Position numbers and translations under genes: made by a program
The notes under the pieces: generated by a model
Told to the model about the DNA's origin: nothing
Seen by the model: the letters and a program-made list of their open reading frames with translations, nothing else
The model's database searches: none
Part shown: one piece after another, positions 8,387 through 16,531 of the stretch
How the letters are laid out: the number at the start of each line of letters is the position of its first letter
Position numbering within the stretch: the stretch's first letter is position 1
Origin: Actinoplanes sp. N902-109
GTDB taxonomy: Bacteria > Actinomycetota > Actinomycetes > Mycobacteriales > Micromonosporaceae
Direction: 5' to 3'
DNA length: 64,000 nucleotides
Assembly (NCBI RefSeq): GCF_000389965.1
Contig: NC_021191.1
Coordinates: 2,047,501 to 2,111,500, forward strand

Positions 8387-8761
8387 GTGACCACTGAAGC
8401 GCACACCGAGTCGACCGAGGCCACCACGGCCGCGCCGACCGGCGTCATTTTGACCGACGTCGCGGCTGTCAAGGTCAAGGCCCTGATCGAGCAGGAAGGG
8501 CGCGACGACCTGCGCCTGCGCATCGCCGTCCAGCCCGGTGGCTGCTCCGGCCTGCGTTACCAGCTCTTCTTCGACGAGCGCTCGCTCGACGGGGACATCG
8601 TCACCGACTTCAACGGTGTCGGGGTCGTCGTCGACCGGATGAGCTCCCCCTACCTGGCGGGTGCCACGATCGACTTCGCGGACCGGATCGACGCCCAGGG
8701 TTTCACCATCGACAACCCCAACGCGCAGAATTCCTGCGCTTGTGGTGACTCGTTCCACTGA
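8387..8761 (+). CDS. erpA: HesB/IscA-type iron-sulfur cluster insertion protein
   Basis: Encodes 124 residues; an A-type carrier that delivers Fe-S clusters to apoproteins. The three ligand Cys are visible in GGCSGLRYQ and the C-terminal SCACGDSFH. The first 20 residues are Thr/Ala/Glu-rich and variable. GTG 8387 follows GGGAG with an 8-nt gap. The nearby respiratory Rieske protein and NadA need such clusters, although a dedicated link is inference. A strong hairpin follows the gene. Confidence 0.92.
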   Translation: MTTEAHTESTEATTAAPTGVILTDVAAVKVKALIEQEGRDDLRLRIAVQPGGCSGLRYQLFFDERSLDGDIVTDFNGVGVVVDRMSSPYLAGATIDFADRIDAQGFTIDNPNAQNSCACGDSFH

Positions 8762-8780
8762 GTCATCGACTTCTCGCTCG

Positions 8781-8815
8781 AGAGCCGCTCGACCCCTGCT
8801 GGGGCGGGCGGCTCT
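8781..8815 (+). terminator. Terminator hairpin after erpA
   Basis: AGAGCCGC (8781-8788) pairs with GCGGCTCT (8808-8815), with further CCCC/GGGG pairing inside. It is followed by TCAGTT, so the T-tract is weak. Confidence 0.7.
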
Positions 8816-8894
8816 TCAGTTGACGCGGGGATGTCGGCCCGGCGAACGGCCGGTAGGCTCCGGGGGTAATCGCACCCGACCCCCGAGGGCCGAC

Positions 8895-9875
8895 ATGAAG
8901 ATCGCCGTTACCGGCTCGATCGCCACCGACCACCTGATGCACTTCCCGGGCAAGTTCTCGGAGCAGCTCATCGCCGATCAGCTGCACAAGGTGTCACTCT
9001 CGTTCCTCGTCGACGACTTGATCGTGCGGCGCGGCGGCGTGGCTGCCAACATCGCGTACGGCATGGGCCTGCTGGGCCTGCGCCCGATGCTCGTCGGCGC
9101 GGTCGGCATCGACTTCGCGGACTACCGGTCCTGGCTCGAGCGGCACGGCGTCGACTGCGACTCGGTGCACGTCAGCGATGTCGCGCACACCGCCCGGTTC
9201 GTCTGCACCACCGACGACGACCTCAACCAGATCGCGTCGTTCTACGCGGGCGCGATGGCCGAGTCCCGCAACATCGAGCTCGCCCCGGTCGCCGCCCGCG
9301 CCGGCGGTCTCGACCTGGTGCTGATCGGGGCCAACGACCCGGCCGGCATGCTGCGCCACTCCCAGGAGTGCCGCGCCCGCGGCTATGCGTTCGCCGCCGA
9401 CCCGTCGCAGCAGCTCGCCTGGATGGACGGCAAGGACGTCATGCCGCTCATCCAGGGCGCGAAGTTCCTGCTCACCAACGAGTACGAGCGGTCGCTGCTG
9501 GAGACCAAGGCCGGGCTGACCGGCGACCAGGTCCTCGAGCACGTCGAGATCCGCGTCACCACGCTGGGCGCCGACGGGGCCGAGATCACCGGCCGCGGCA
9601 TCGACCGGATCCACGTGCCCGTGGTCCGCGACGTGGTCCCGCAGGACCCGACCGGCGTCGGCGACGGCTTCCGGGCCGGCTTCTTCGCCGCGCTGAGCTG
9701 GGGCGTCGGCTACGAGCGGGCGGCGCAGGTCGGCTCGCTGGTGGCGGCGCACGTGCTGGAGAGCGACGGCGGTCAGGAATACGATCTCAAGACCGACGTC
9801 TTCCTCAAGCGGCTCGCCGACTCCTACGGTGACGAGGCCGCCGCCGAGATTCAGCCGCACCTCAGCGCGGCCTGA
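8895..9875 (+). CDS. adoK: Adenosine kinase, PfkB family
   Basis: Encodes 326 residues; converts adenosine plus ATP to AMP in purine salvage. The whole chain resembles the mycobacterial adenosine kinase Rv2202c: VTGSIATDHLMHFPGKFSEQ at the start, VDDLIVRRGGVAANIAYGMG, and the PfkB signature DPTGVGDGFRAGF with the catalytic Asp. It differs from eukaryotic adenosine kinases and is nearer ribokinase. ATG 8895 was chosen over a long upstream extension that would run through the erpA terminator. It follows GAGGG at 5-6 nt. A P-loop kinase gene lies 11 nt downstream and is probably co-transcribed. Confidence 0.92.
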   Translation: MKIAVTGSIATDHLMHFPGKFSEQLIADQLHKVSLSFLVDDLIVRRGGVAANIAYGMGLLGLRPMLVGAVGIDFADYRSWLERHGVDCDSVHVSDVAHTARFVCTTDDDLNQIASFYAGAMAESRNIELAPVAARAGGLDLVLIGANDPAGMLRHSQECRARGYAFAADPSQQLAWMDGKDVMPLIQGAKFLLTNEYERSLLETKAGLTGDQVLEHVEIRVTTLGADGAEITGRGIDRIHVPVVRDVVPQDPTGVGDGFRAGFFAALSWGVGYERAAQVGSLVAAHVLESDGGQEYDLKTDVFLKRLADSYGDEAAAEIQPHLSAA

Positions 9876-9886
9876 CAGGAGCAAGC

Positions 9887-10372
9887 ATGGTGCTGGCCGT
9901 CTTCGCCGGGCTGCCGGGAGTGGGCAAGAGCACGCTCGCGCAGCAGGTGGGGGCGGCTCTGCCCGCCGCGGTGCTGGCCGTCGACACCGTCGACATCGCG
10001 CTGCGGGCCTACGACGTGACCGAGCCCCGGCCGGGGTTCGCCGCCTACGGCGTGGTGGCCGCGCTGGCCGAGGCCCAGCTGCGGCTGGGTCACAGCGTGA
10101 TCATCGACGCGGTCAACCCGGTGCGCCCGGCCCGGCAGCTCTGGACCGATCTGGCGGACCGGCTCGACGTGCCCGTGCGGGTGGTCGAGGTGGTCTGCGG
10201 CGACGACACCGAGCACCGGCGCCGGGCCGAGCACAGGCACGACTGGGGTTACGTGCTGGAACGCCAGGCCGAGTACGAGCCCTATGTGGGCCCGCGGCTC
10301 GTGGTCGACACCCATCTCGCCGACGAGCCGGTCAAGCCGATCCTGGATTACCTCAACCTGCGCACGTCATAG
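9887..10372 (+). CDS. Small P-loop (AAA-type) kinase
   Basis: Encodes 161 residues. Walker A is GLPGVGKSTL at residues 8-17. VIIDAVNPVRPARQLW resembles the Asp-containing second motif of Zeta-toxin/gluconate-kinase-like small kinases. The C-terminal part EHRHDWGYVLERQAEY fits a lid. The substrate is unknown; an RNA or metabolite 5'-kinase are both possible. ATG 9887 follows AGGAG and lies 11 nt after adoK. Its last 25 bp overlap the convergent TusA-like gene. Confidence 0.8.
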   Translation: MVLAVFAGLPGVGKSTLAQQVGAALPAAVLAVDTVDIALRAYDVTEPRPGFAAYGVVAALAEAQLRLGHSVIIDAVNPVRPARQLWTDLADRLDVPVRVVEVVCGDDTEHRRRAEHRHDWGYVLERQAEYEPYVGPRLVVDTHLADEPVKPILDYLNLRTS

Positions 10373-10560
10373 CTGCCGGGGCGCGGGCTGCCCTCGTACC
10401 CCTGGCTCTTCATCCGGCACCAGGCCGGGATGTCGTTGGCCGCGGCCGGGTCGTCGGCCAGGACCCGCACGATCTCGCCCACCGCGACCCCCGGCAGCGC
10501 CTTGGCCAGGTCGATGATCGGCAGCGGGCAACGCCGGCCCCGCGAGTCGACCTCGATCAC
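10348..10560 (-). CDS. TusA/SirA-family sulfur carrier
   Basis: Encodes 70 residues. The sulfur-accepting motif CPLP lies in DSRGRRCPLPIIDLA, and the alpha/beta fold length is normal. It should take persulfide sulfur from the cysteine desulfurase encoded just upstream: the genes overlap by 4 bp (GTGA, 10557-10560), so they are coupled. This fits a two-protein relay serving tRNA thiolation, molybdopterin or another sulfur acceptor; the acceptor is not visible here. GTG 10560 is the start. Confidence 0.88.
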   Translation of the reverse strand: MIEVDSRGRRCPLPIIDLAKALPGVAVGEIVRVLADDPAAANDIPAWCRMKSQGYEGSPRPGSYDVRRLR

Positions 10561-11705
10561 ATGCCCACCTCCCGCCGGATCTCCGCGACCAGGCCCGGCA
10601 GCACCGCCAGGAACCGGTCGACGTCGGCCTCGGTGACCCCCGGGTGCAGCGACACCCGCACATTGCCGTGACTGAGCACACCCATGGCTTCCAGCACATG
10701 ACTCGGCCGCAGCGTCGACGCCGTGCAAGACGAACCCGACGACACCGCGAAACCGTGCCGGTCGAGCGCGTGCAGCAACGCTTCGCCGTCCACGTACAGG
10801 CAGGAGAACGTCACCAGGTGCGGCAGCCGCTCGACCGGGTCGCCGACGATCTCGACGTCCGGCACGGTCTCGGCGACCCGCGTGCGGATCTTGTCGACCA
10901 GCTTGCTCTGCCGGTCCGCCTCGGCCTGGGCCTCGCCGAGCACAGCCCGCAAGCTCGCTGCCGCCGCGATCACCGCGGGCAGGTCCAGCGCGCCCTGAGG
11001 GCGCGGCCTGTGAAGATCATCACCTGGGTACGGGGAGAGCCAGCGCACACCTTTGCGCACCACGAGCAGCCCGACGCCCGGCGGGCCACCCCACTTGCGC
11101 GCGCTGGCTGTCAGCAGCGACCACCCGGACGGCAGGGGAGCGTGCCCGAGCGACTGGGCGGCATCCACGTACAGCGGCACCCCGGCTTCCGCGCAGGACT
11201 CCGCGGCGGCGGCCACCGGCTGCACCGTGCCGGCCTCATGACTGGCACTGATGAGACTGGCCAGCGCGACATCACCGGCCCGTACGGCGGTGTCCCAGGC
11301 GTCGAGATCGAGGCGGCCCAGCCCGTCCACGCCGACCTCCCGGGCTGTGCCGTGCCGGGCCGCCGCGTGCAGCACCGCGGAATGCTCGATCGCCGAGTGA
11401 ACCAGTGTTGTGCCTGCTCGGGCGCGTCCTACGAGGCCACCGAGGACGGCTGCGTGCACGGCTGCCGTACCCGATGGGAGAAAGGTCAGCTCGTCCGGGC
11501 GTACCCCGAGGCAGTGGGCAACGGTCGCCGTCGCCGCGTCCCTGAGCTGTTGTGCCCGCCGGCCCGCGGCGTACAACCGGTCGGGGTCGGCCCAGCCGTC
11601 GTCGAGAGCCGCGAGCAAGGCCTGCCGGGCCACCGGGTGCAGCGGCGCGGCGCTCGCCGAGTCCAGGTAGACGGACGCACCGGCTGGTTCCGCCGTGTAT
11701 TCCAC
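10557..11705 (-). CDS. Cysteine desulfurase (class V aminotransferase, NifS/IscS-like)
   Basis: Encodes 382 residues; a PLP enzyme that removes sulfur from cysteine as enzyme-bound persulfide. Visible blocks are YLDSASAAPLHP at the start, ASHEAGTVQP, VDAAQSLGH, the Schiff-base Lys in TASARKWGGP, and SSGSSCTASTLRPSHVL, whose Cys is the persulfide site. GTG 11705 was chosen: TACCGT at 11712-11717 is 6 nt upstream with no Shine-Dalgarno, so a leaderless mRNA is likely. Longer in-frame extensions would run into the ctaC upstream region. Coupled to the TusA-like gene. Not a standard suf operon member. Confidence 0.9.
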   Translation of the reverse strand: MEYTAEPAGASVYLDSASAAPLHPVARQALLAALDDGWADPDRLYAAGRRAQQLRDAATATVAHCLGVRPDELTFLPSGTAAVHAAVLGGLVGRARAGTTLVHSAIEHSAVLHAAARHGTAREVGVDGLGRLDLDAWDTAVRAGDVALASLISASHEAGTVQPVAAAAESCAEAGVPLYVDAAQSLGHAPLPSGWSLLTASARKWGGPPGVGLLVVRKGVRWLSPYPGDDLHRPRPQGALDLPAVIAAAASLRAVLGEAQAEADRQSKLVDKIRTRVAETVPDVEIVGDPVERLPHLVTFSCLYVDGEALLHALDRHGFAVSSGSSCTASTLRPSHVLEAMGVLSHGNVRVSLHPGVTEADVDRFLAVLPGLVAEIRREVGM

Positions 11706-11875
11706 CTCGAAACGGTATCGTCCACACCGACAGGGGTATGCACGGCCGCACCTGATCCGACCCCCGGCAGGAAAGCAGCGTCGGCAGGTCGAGTAATGTG
11801 CGACCGTCGGTGACACCTTGCCGTCGGTGTCCGGATTTCCTCGCACCGGGCGGTGCTCTAGGGAGGCAAGAGCAG

Positions 11876-12808
11876 GTGGTCTCAAAGAGTTCGGTCGCAC
11901 GGCCGCGCGTCGTACGGCTCGCCGGGCTCGGTGTCGGTAGTGCCATGCTGCTGGCCCTGTTGTCCGGCTGTTCCGCAGACGGGGTCGGCGATGCGCTCGG
12001 CGGCTTCGGCTGGCCCAAGCACGGCATCAGCCTGCAGGCCCACAAGATGTACGACATGTGGATCGCCGCGGTCATCGCGGCCCTGGTCGTGGGCATCTTC
12101 GTGTGGGGCCTGATCTTCTGGTGCATCATCCGCTACCGCAAGCGTGGCGACAAGCTGCCCGTGCAGACCCGGTTCAACATGCCGATGGAGGTCCTCTACA
12201 CGGTCACGCCTGTGCTCGTCGTAGCGGTGCTCTTCTACTACACGGCGATCGTGCAGACCGATGTGGACAAGCTCTCGGCGAAGCCGGACCAGACCGTCGA
12301 GGTCGTCGCGTTCAAGTGGAACTGGCAGTTCAACTATCGTGACGCGCCCGGCGCCGACGCCAAGACCGTCGCGTCGACGCTCGGCTCCAGCGACGTCATC
12401 CCGCTGCTCGTGCTCCCCACCGGCCGCAAGATCCGGTTCGAGGAGACCAGCAAGGACGTCATCCACTCGTTCTGGGTGCCCGAGATGCTGTTCAAGCGGG
12501 ACGTCTTCCCCGGCAACGTGCGCAACACCTTCGAGGTTACCCTCGACAAGGAGGGCCGCTACGTCGGTCGCTGCGCCGAGCTCTGCGGCACCTACCACGC
12601 CTTCATGCAGTTCGAGCTCGTGGTGGTCTCGCCGCAGCGGTTCGACCAGTTCCTGGCGGCCAAGGAGGCCGGGCAGACCACCCAGCAGGCGATGAACACG
12701 ATCGGCTTCACCGGTGACCAGGCCTACGCGGTCACCACCAAGCCGTTCGACACCCGCCGCCACAACGACTCGTGGAACCAGACCGGCGCCACGGCCGCGG
12801 GCAAGTAG
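11876..12808 (+). CDS. ctaC: Cytochrome c oxidase subunit II (aa3-type)
   Basis: Encodes 310 residues. A lipoprotein-type signal has its lipobox in LLALLSGCSADG, followed by two transmembrane helices (around WIAAVIAALVVGIFVWG and YTVTPVLVVAVLFYY) and a periplasmic cupredoxin domain. The binuclear CuA site is seen in VIHSFWVPE and CAELCGTYHAFM (two Cys, His, Met). It accepts electrons from the bcc complex. GTG 11876 was chosen with GGGAGG 9 nt upstream. ctaF follows after 10 nt. Subunit I is not in the window. Confidence 0.95.
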   Translation: MVSKSSVARPRVVRLAGLGVGSAMLLALLSGCSADGVGDALGGFGWPKHGISLQAHKMYDMWIAAVIAALVVGIFVWGLIFWCIIRYRKRGDKLPVQTRFNMPMEVLYTVTPVLVVAVLFYYTAIVQTDVDKLSAKPDQTVEVVAFKWNWQFNYRDAPGADAKTVASTLGSSDVIPLLVLPTGRKIRFEETSKDVIHSFWVPEMLFKRDVFPGNVRNTFEVTLDKEGRYVGRCAELCGTYHAFMQFELVVVSPQRFDQFLAAKEAGQTTQQAMNTIGFTGDQAYAVTTKPFDTRRHNDSWNQTGATAAGK

Positions 12809-12818
12809 GAGACAGACG

Positions 12819-13244
12819 TTGAAGACCGAATACAAAATCTTCGCCGGCGTCGCCGTCTTCCTCTTCGGAGCGGCCACCGTCTACGGCCTCTACACCCACG
12901 GTGAGAGCGGCCACCTCGAGTGGATCGGCTTCGTCGCGCTGATCCTCTCGGGCCTGCTCTGCTCGATGTGCGGCGGCTTCTTCTGGTTCGTCGCCCGCCG
13001 CATCGACGCCCGCCCCGAGGACCGCGAGGACGGCGAGATCGCCGAAGGCGCCGGCGAGCTCGGCTTCTTCAGCCCCGGCAGCTACTGGCCCTTCGGCCTC
13101 GCCCTGGCCGCCGCCACTGCCGGCCTCGGCCTCGTCTTCTGGATGTGGTGGCTGATCGCCCTCGGCATGATCATGGTCATCTTCGCCGCCTGCGGCCTCC
13201 TCTTCGAGTACTACACCGGAAGCCGCCACCCGGTCGAGCACTGA
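12819..13244 (+). CDS. ctaF: Cytochrome c oxidase subunit IV (actinobacterial CtaF)
   Basis: Encodes 141 residues with four hydrophobic helices and the conserved GFFSPGSYWPFG segment. It is the actinobacterial subunit IV of the bcc-aa3 supercomplex. TTG 12819 was chosen because AGGAGA overlaps the ctaC stop 8 nt upstream; no ATG or GTG lies nearby in frame. The C-terminus YYTGSRHPVEH is typical. A strong terminator follows. Confidence 0.94.
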   Translation: MKTEYKIFAGVAVFLFGAATVYGLYTHGESGHLEWIGFVALILSGLLCSMCGGFFWFVARRIDARPEDREDGEIAEGAGELGFFSPGSYWPFGLALAAATAGLGLVFWMWWLIALGMIMVIFAACGLLFEYYTGSRHPVEH

Positions 13245-13259
13245 CCTTTTCACCACCCC

Positions 13260-13298
13260 GAAAACCCGCCCTCCCGTACGCCGGGGGTGCGGGTTTTC
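13260..13298 (+). terminator. Terminator of ctaCF
   Basis: GAAAACCCGC (13260-13269) pairs with GCGGGTTTTC (13289-13298). The second arm itself carries TTTT and is followed by CCTTTCC. It lies 15 bp after the ctaF stop. Confidence 0.85.
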
Positions 13299-13342
13299 CC
13301 TTTCCCCACCCCTTCTTTCCTTCCTGCTCTCGCCTTCGTTCG

Positions 13343-13466
13343 TCGCTTCGCTGCTTGTCGCTTCGCTGCTTGTCGCTTCGCTGCTTGTCGCTTCGCTGCT
13401 TGTCGCTTCGCTGTTGCGCTGTTGCGCTGTTGCGCTGTCGCGCTGTCGCGCTGTTGCGCTGTCGCG
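13343..13466. repeat. Adjoining 15-bp and 8-bp tandem repeat arrays
   Basis: Four exact copies of TCGCTTCGCTGCTTG (13343-13402) plus a partial one run directly into seven 8-bp units, CTGTTGCG or CTGTCGCG (13411-13466). The 8-bp period is not a codon multiple and no gene covers it. This is a candidate variable-number locus. Confidence 0.93.
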
Positions 13467-13813
13467 CTTGGGTGTCGTCGATGGGGGCTGGGGTTGCCTT
13501 CTCGGAGTGGCGTGCTGTTGCCATAGGCATGCGGCCGCGCCTTCACCGATTGCCGCGCCGCTGTCCACCAGGGCTTTCCGGGGCTCGTGCCGCTCGCTCC
13601 GAACGCCCGTTCACCAGCCTGAGCGCGTCTTGGCGAGAGACGGGAGGGTAGCCGCCGTTGGGCAGACCGGTCCCGCCTCGCCGCCGCTCGCAGTCTCTCA
13701 GCGCCTGTGTACGGAAAGCCGTGATCTGCTCGCAACGCGGCACGGCCGAAGCCCGGCCGTGAGCTACATCGCTCGCCTTGCGCCATCCAACGGCACGGCT
13801 GTTCCCAGCGATC

Positions 13814-13848
13814 GACCAGTTAGCTGCCGCGCTAGTGACTGACTGGTC
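13814..13848. repeat. Inverted repeat GACCAGT...ACTGGTC
   Basis: GACCAGT at 13814-13820 and ACTGGTC at 13842-13848, 21 bp apart. It belongs loosely to the palindrome family that continues to 14414. Confidence 0.5.
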
Positions 13849-13874
13849 GGTCGCTACGTTGCGGTCGCTTCGGT

Positions 13875-14032
13875 GGCGGCTCCTGTGCCGCTGAGCTGCC
13901 GATCAGCTGCTGGCTGGTGACTAACTAGTTGGTTGCTTGGTCCTGATCGTCTCGGCGGTTCCCGTGTCGCTGAATGGCCGATCAGCCGCCGGCTGGTGAC
14001 TAACTAGTTGGTTGCTTCGTCATGGCTGTCCC
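13875..14032. repeat. 79-bp tandem duplication carrying an AACTAGTT palindrome
   Basis: Copy 1 is 13875-13953 and copy 2 is 13954-14032, about four fifths identical by eye. The best-kept part is GGCTGGTGACTAACTAGTT plus GGTTGCTT, centred on the palindrome at about 13923-13930 and 14002-14009. There is no gene in either copy. Confidence 0.85.
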
Positions 14033-14142
14033 AAGATCATCCGCGGGTGCGTCACTGCGGGAACGCCGGGTCAGCGGCGACCACCAGGTTGATGCTGCGC
14101 AGCCCGCGCGCCTCGACTGCTCCTGCACTGATTGCCGCTGGT

Positions 14143-14158
14143 AACCAACTAGTTGGTT
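14143..14158. promoter_or_regulatory. 16-bp perfect palindrome, operator-like
   Basis: AACCAACTAGTTGGTT is a perfect dyad with the same CTAG centre as the palindromes in the 79-bp repeat. Its form fits a dimeric regulator site, but no regulator gene is adjacent. It is about 150 bp downstream of the previous member. Confidence 0.5.
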
Positions 14159-14169
14159 GTTCAGTCGCG

Positions 14170-14400
14170 CCCGCTGTGGTGGCTGTGCGTTGCTCGGTGG
14201 TGGTTGGCGTGCTGGCGACCACCTGGTTGCTCCTGGGTCGTGCCCGCTGTGGTCGTTGTGCGTTGGCGCTGGGTGGTGGTTGTCGTGCTGCACGCCGCCT
14301 CCCTGGCCAACAGCGCGGAACGCGACCAGCTGGCTGCTGCTGGCTGGTGCCCGCTGTGGTGCTGTGCGTTGGTGCTGGGTGGTGGTTGGTGCGCTGTGTG
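14170..14400. repeat. Three-copy TG-rich repeat
   Basis: Blocks starting at about 14170, 14243 and 14350 each begin CCCGCTGTGGT and continue through GTGCGTTG to GGTGGTGGTTG. Spacing is uneven (73 and 107 bp). The plus strand is unusually T and G rich here. Confidence 0.7.
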
Positions 14401-14414
14401 ACTAACCGGTTAGT
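14401..14414. promoter_or_regulatory. 14-bp perfect palindrome, operator-like
   Basis: ACTAACCGGTTAGT is a perfect dyad. It shares its outer ACTAAC/GTTAGT arms with the CTAG-centred palindromes upstream but has a CCGG centre. Confidence 0.45.
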
Positions 14415-15002
14415 TGTTGGGGTGAGCGGCGGTGACGGAGCAGCGGGTGTGCCTCAGTGGCGGTGGTGCCGCGCGGATGGGATGTGGCCTCAATCGGCGG
14501 CGGCGACGTGAGTCGGTTGGGCCTGCTGGCCAGGGTGTGGGTGCGCCGGAGGAGTGCCGGGTGGGTTCGGCCTCGCGATAACGGCGTCGATGGAGTTACG
14601 GGGCGCGGTGGGGTGGCATCATCGCCGCCTCCGGGCGCGGGGGCTGCGGATGCGCTCAGGGAGCCGGCCCGCCAGAGGTGCCCGTGGCGTTTGCCCAGGT
14701 CGAGCGGTACGGCGTTATGGCTGTGTCGCAGCGGGCCCGCCCGGAGCTGCCGGCGATGTCGTCGAGGCCGGGCGTTGTGGGCGTGCTCAGTCAGCTCGCT
14801 GGCCGGAGGCGCCCGCAGTGTCGTCGGGGTTCGTCGGCGCTGCTGATGTGCTCGACCAGCGGCCCCGCTGGAATCGCCGCCGACGGTGTCGAGATCAAAT
14901 GGCGCGGCGCTGCGAAGGTGCTTGCGGAGCCGGGCACGAGGCTGCCGGTGGCGCGGTGCTGCGGGTCCGCTCCGGGAGCCGGTGCGGGGCGTGCTTCGCC
15001 GG

Positions 15003-15257
15003 TCAGGCGGCGCGGCGTTGGAGGGGGGCTATCCGGTCGCTGTTGGGGCGGAGCCAGACTCGGATCTCCAAGGGGGCGAGGATCTCGGCGGCGCCGCAGC
15101 GGGTGCAGACGAGTTCCGGGCAGTCCTTGTCGTGGCCGTCCTTGCAGGGTGGCACTTCGAACGGCATCTCCGCGTCGCAGATGACGCAGCGGATCTCTCG
15201 GTCGTCCACGGGAAGCTCCTCTTCGGTCGAAGGTGGAATTACCCGAATGTCATTCAA
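15003..15257 (-). CDS. Small Cys-rich (zinc-ribbon-like) protein
   Basis: Encodes 84 residues. Cys residues occur in RCVICDAEMPF, PPCKDGHDKDCPELVCTRCG, a spacing that suggests metal binding. The last part RVWLRPNSDRIAPLQRRAA looks structured and conserved-like. I recall similar proteins in Micromonosporaceae but know no function. TTG 15257 is the only start that keeps the whole conserved-looking N-terminus; no Shine-Dalgarno is seen, so the start is uncertain. It is downstream of trpD on the same strand, after a 175-bp gap in which I see nothing. Confidence 0.7.
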   Translation of the reverse strand: MNDIRVIPPSTEEELPVDDREIRCVICDAEMPFEVPPCKDGHDKDCPELVCTRCGAAEILAPLEIRVWLRPNSDRIAPLQRRAA

Positions 15258-15432
15258 ACGTTGTCACGGCGACGCGCGGCATCGTTGGACGCGCCCCGGC
15301 GTGTTGTCACAAAAGCGGCGTTGGTCGGGCGGTCCGCCGCCGTGGTGTGCAGCTGTTTCTCACTATCTGGTCGATGGCCCCGCGGGGCCGAAGGTGGCCT
15401 GGTGGGGCCACGAAGCCTGGTGGCCGGGCCGG

Positions 15433-16500
15433 TCAGGGGTGGTGCTCGGCTGCCTTGGCTGCTTTGGCCGCGTCGACCCACCGGTTGAGCAGAGCGGTGG
15501 CCGCGCCGGAGTCGACGGTCTGGGCGGCTCTGGCGATGCCCGCGCGCATGGTGTCGTGGAAGTCGCCGGGGAAGCCGGCGTGGGCGGTGAAGGCGGCTGC
15601 CGCGTTGACCAGCACAGCGTCGCGGATCGGGCCGGGCTCGCCGGCGAACATCCGCAGGGCTGCGGCCGCGTTGAAGGGGGCGTCACCGCCGCGGAGGTCA
15701 CCGGGGTGGCTGCGGGGCAGACCCAGGTCGGTCGCGTCGACCAGCAGCTCCGTGACGGTGCCGTCGTTGACCAGCCAGACCCGGGTGGGGGCGGCGGTGG
15801 TGAACTCGTCGAGGCCGTCCTCGCCCCGCATGACCAGGGCGGAGTCGCCGCGGCGGGCGAAGACCTCGGCCATCACCGGGGCCATCCGCAGGTCGAAGCA
15901 GCCGACCGCGGCGTTGCGGGGGCGGGCCGGGTTGGTCAGCGGGCCCAGGAAGTTGAAGAACGTCGGGTGGCCGAGCTCGCGCCGGGTGATCGACGCATGG
16001 CGCATGCCGGGGTGGTAGCGCGCCGCGAAGCAGAAGCCCACGCCGGCCTCGGTGACCGTGCGGACGACGCCCTCGGGCCCCAGGTCGAGCGGGATGCCGA
16101 AGTGTTCGAGCAGGTCAGCGGTGCCGCACGCGGAGGAGGCGGCGCGGTTGCCGTGCTTGACCACCTGGACGCCCGCCGCCGCGACGATGATCGCGGCCAT
16201 CGTCGAGATGTTGACGGTGTGGGCCCGGTCGCCGCCGGTGCCCACCACGTCGATGGCGTTGGCGCGGATCTCGTCGGGCAGCTCCACCCGGGTCGCGCTG
16301 GTCAGCATGGCGTCGACCAGGCCGGCCAGCTCGGCGGGGGTCTCGCCCTTGGCCCGCAACGCCACCGCGAAACCGGCGACCTGCACCGGGGTGGCGTTGC
16401 CGGCCATGATCTCGCCCATGGCCCAGGAGGTTTCCTGGGCCGTCAGCTCCTCGGAGCGCAACAGCGCACTCAACAGGTTGGGCCACGTCGGTGCGCCCAT
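15433..16500 (-). CDS. trpD: Anthranilate phosphoribosyltransferase
   Basis: Encodes 355 residues; joins anthranilate to phosphoribosyl pyrophosphate in tryptophan synthesis. Motifs are [17 protein letters not shown] (PRPP-binding glycine loop), [19 protein letters not shown] and [17 protein letters not shown]. The length is normal. ATG 16500 follows GGAGG. It is 31 bp downstream of the CheY-like gene and probably co-transcribed. Location beside the bcc-aa3 genes and away from other trp genes is the same as in mycobacteria. Confidence 0.95.
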   Translation of the reverse strand: MGAPTWPNLLSALLRSEELTAQETSWAMGEIMAGNATPVQVAGFAVALRAKGETPAELAGLVDAMLTSATRVELPDEIRANAIDVVGTGGDRAHTVNISTMAAIIVAAAGVQVVKHGNRAASSACGTADLLEHFGIPLDLGPEGVVRTVTEAGVGFCFAARYHPGMRHASITRRELGHPTFFNFLGPLTNPARPRNAAVGCFDLRMAPVMAEVFARRGDSALVMRGEDGLDEFTTAAPTRVWLVNDGTVTELLVDATDLGLPRSHPGDLRGGDAPFNAAAALRMFAGEPGPIRDAVLVNAAAAFTAHAGFPGDFHDTMRAGIARAAQTVDSGAATALLNRWVDAAKAAKAAEHHP

Positions 16501-16531
16501 GGGGTCTCCTCCGGGAGCGGTCGGGCGGGGG

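Larger units (their letters stand above)
13467..15002. other. Gene-free, repeat-rich intergenic region
   Basis: About 1.5 kb with no reading frame that looks like a protein: open frames exist only because of base composition, and none has a domain or a good ribosome site. It holds the 79-bp tandem duplication, a family of CTAG- or CCGG-centred palindromes, and a TG-rich triplicated block (all listed separately). Between about 14420 and 15002 I see nothing specific. No tRNA fold was recognised. Confidence 0.6.
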
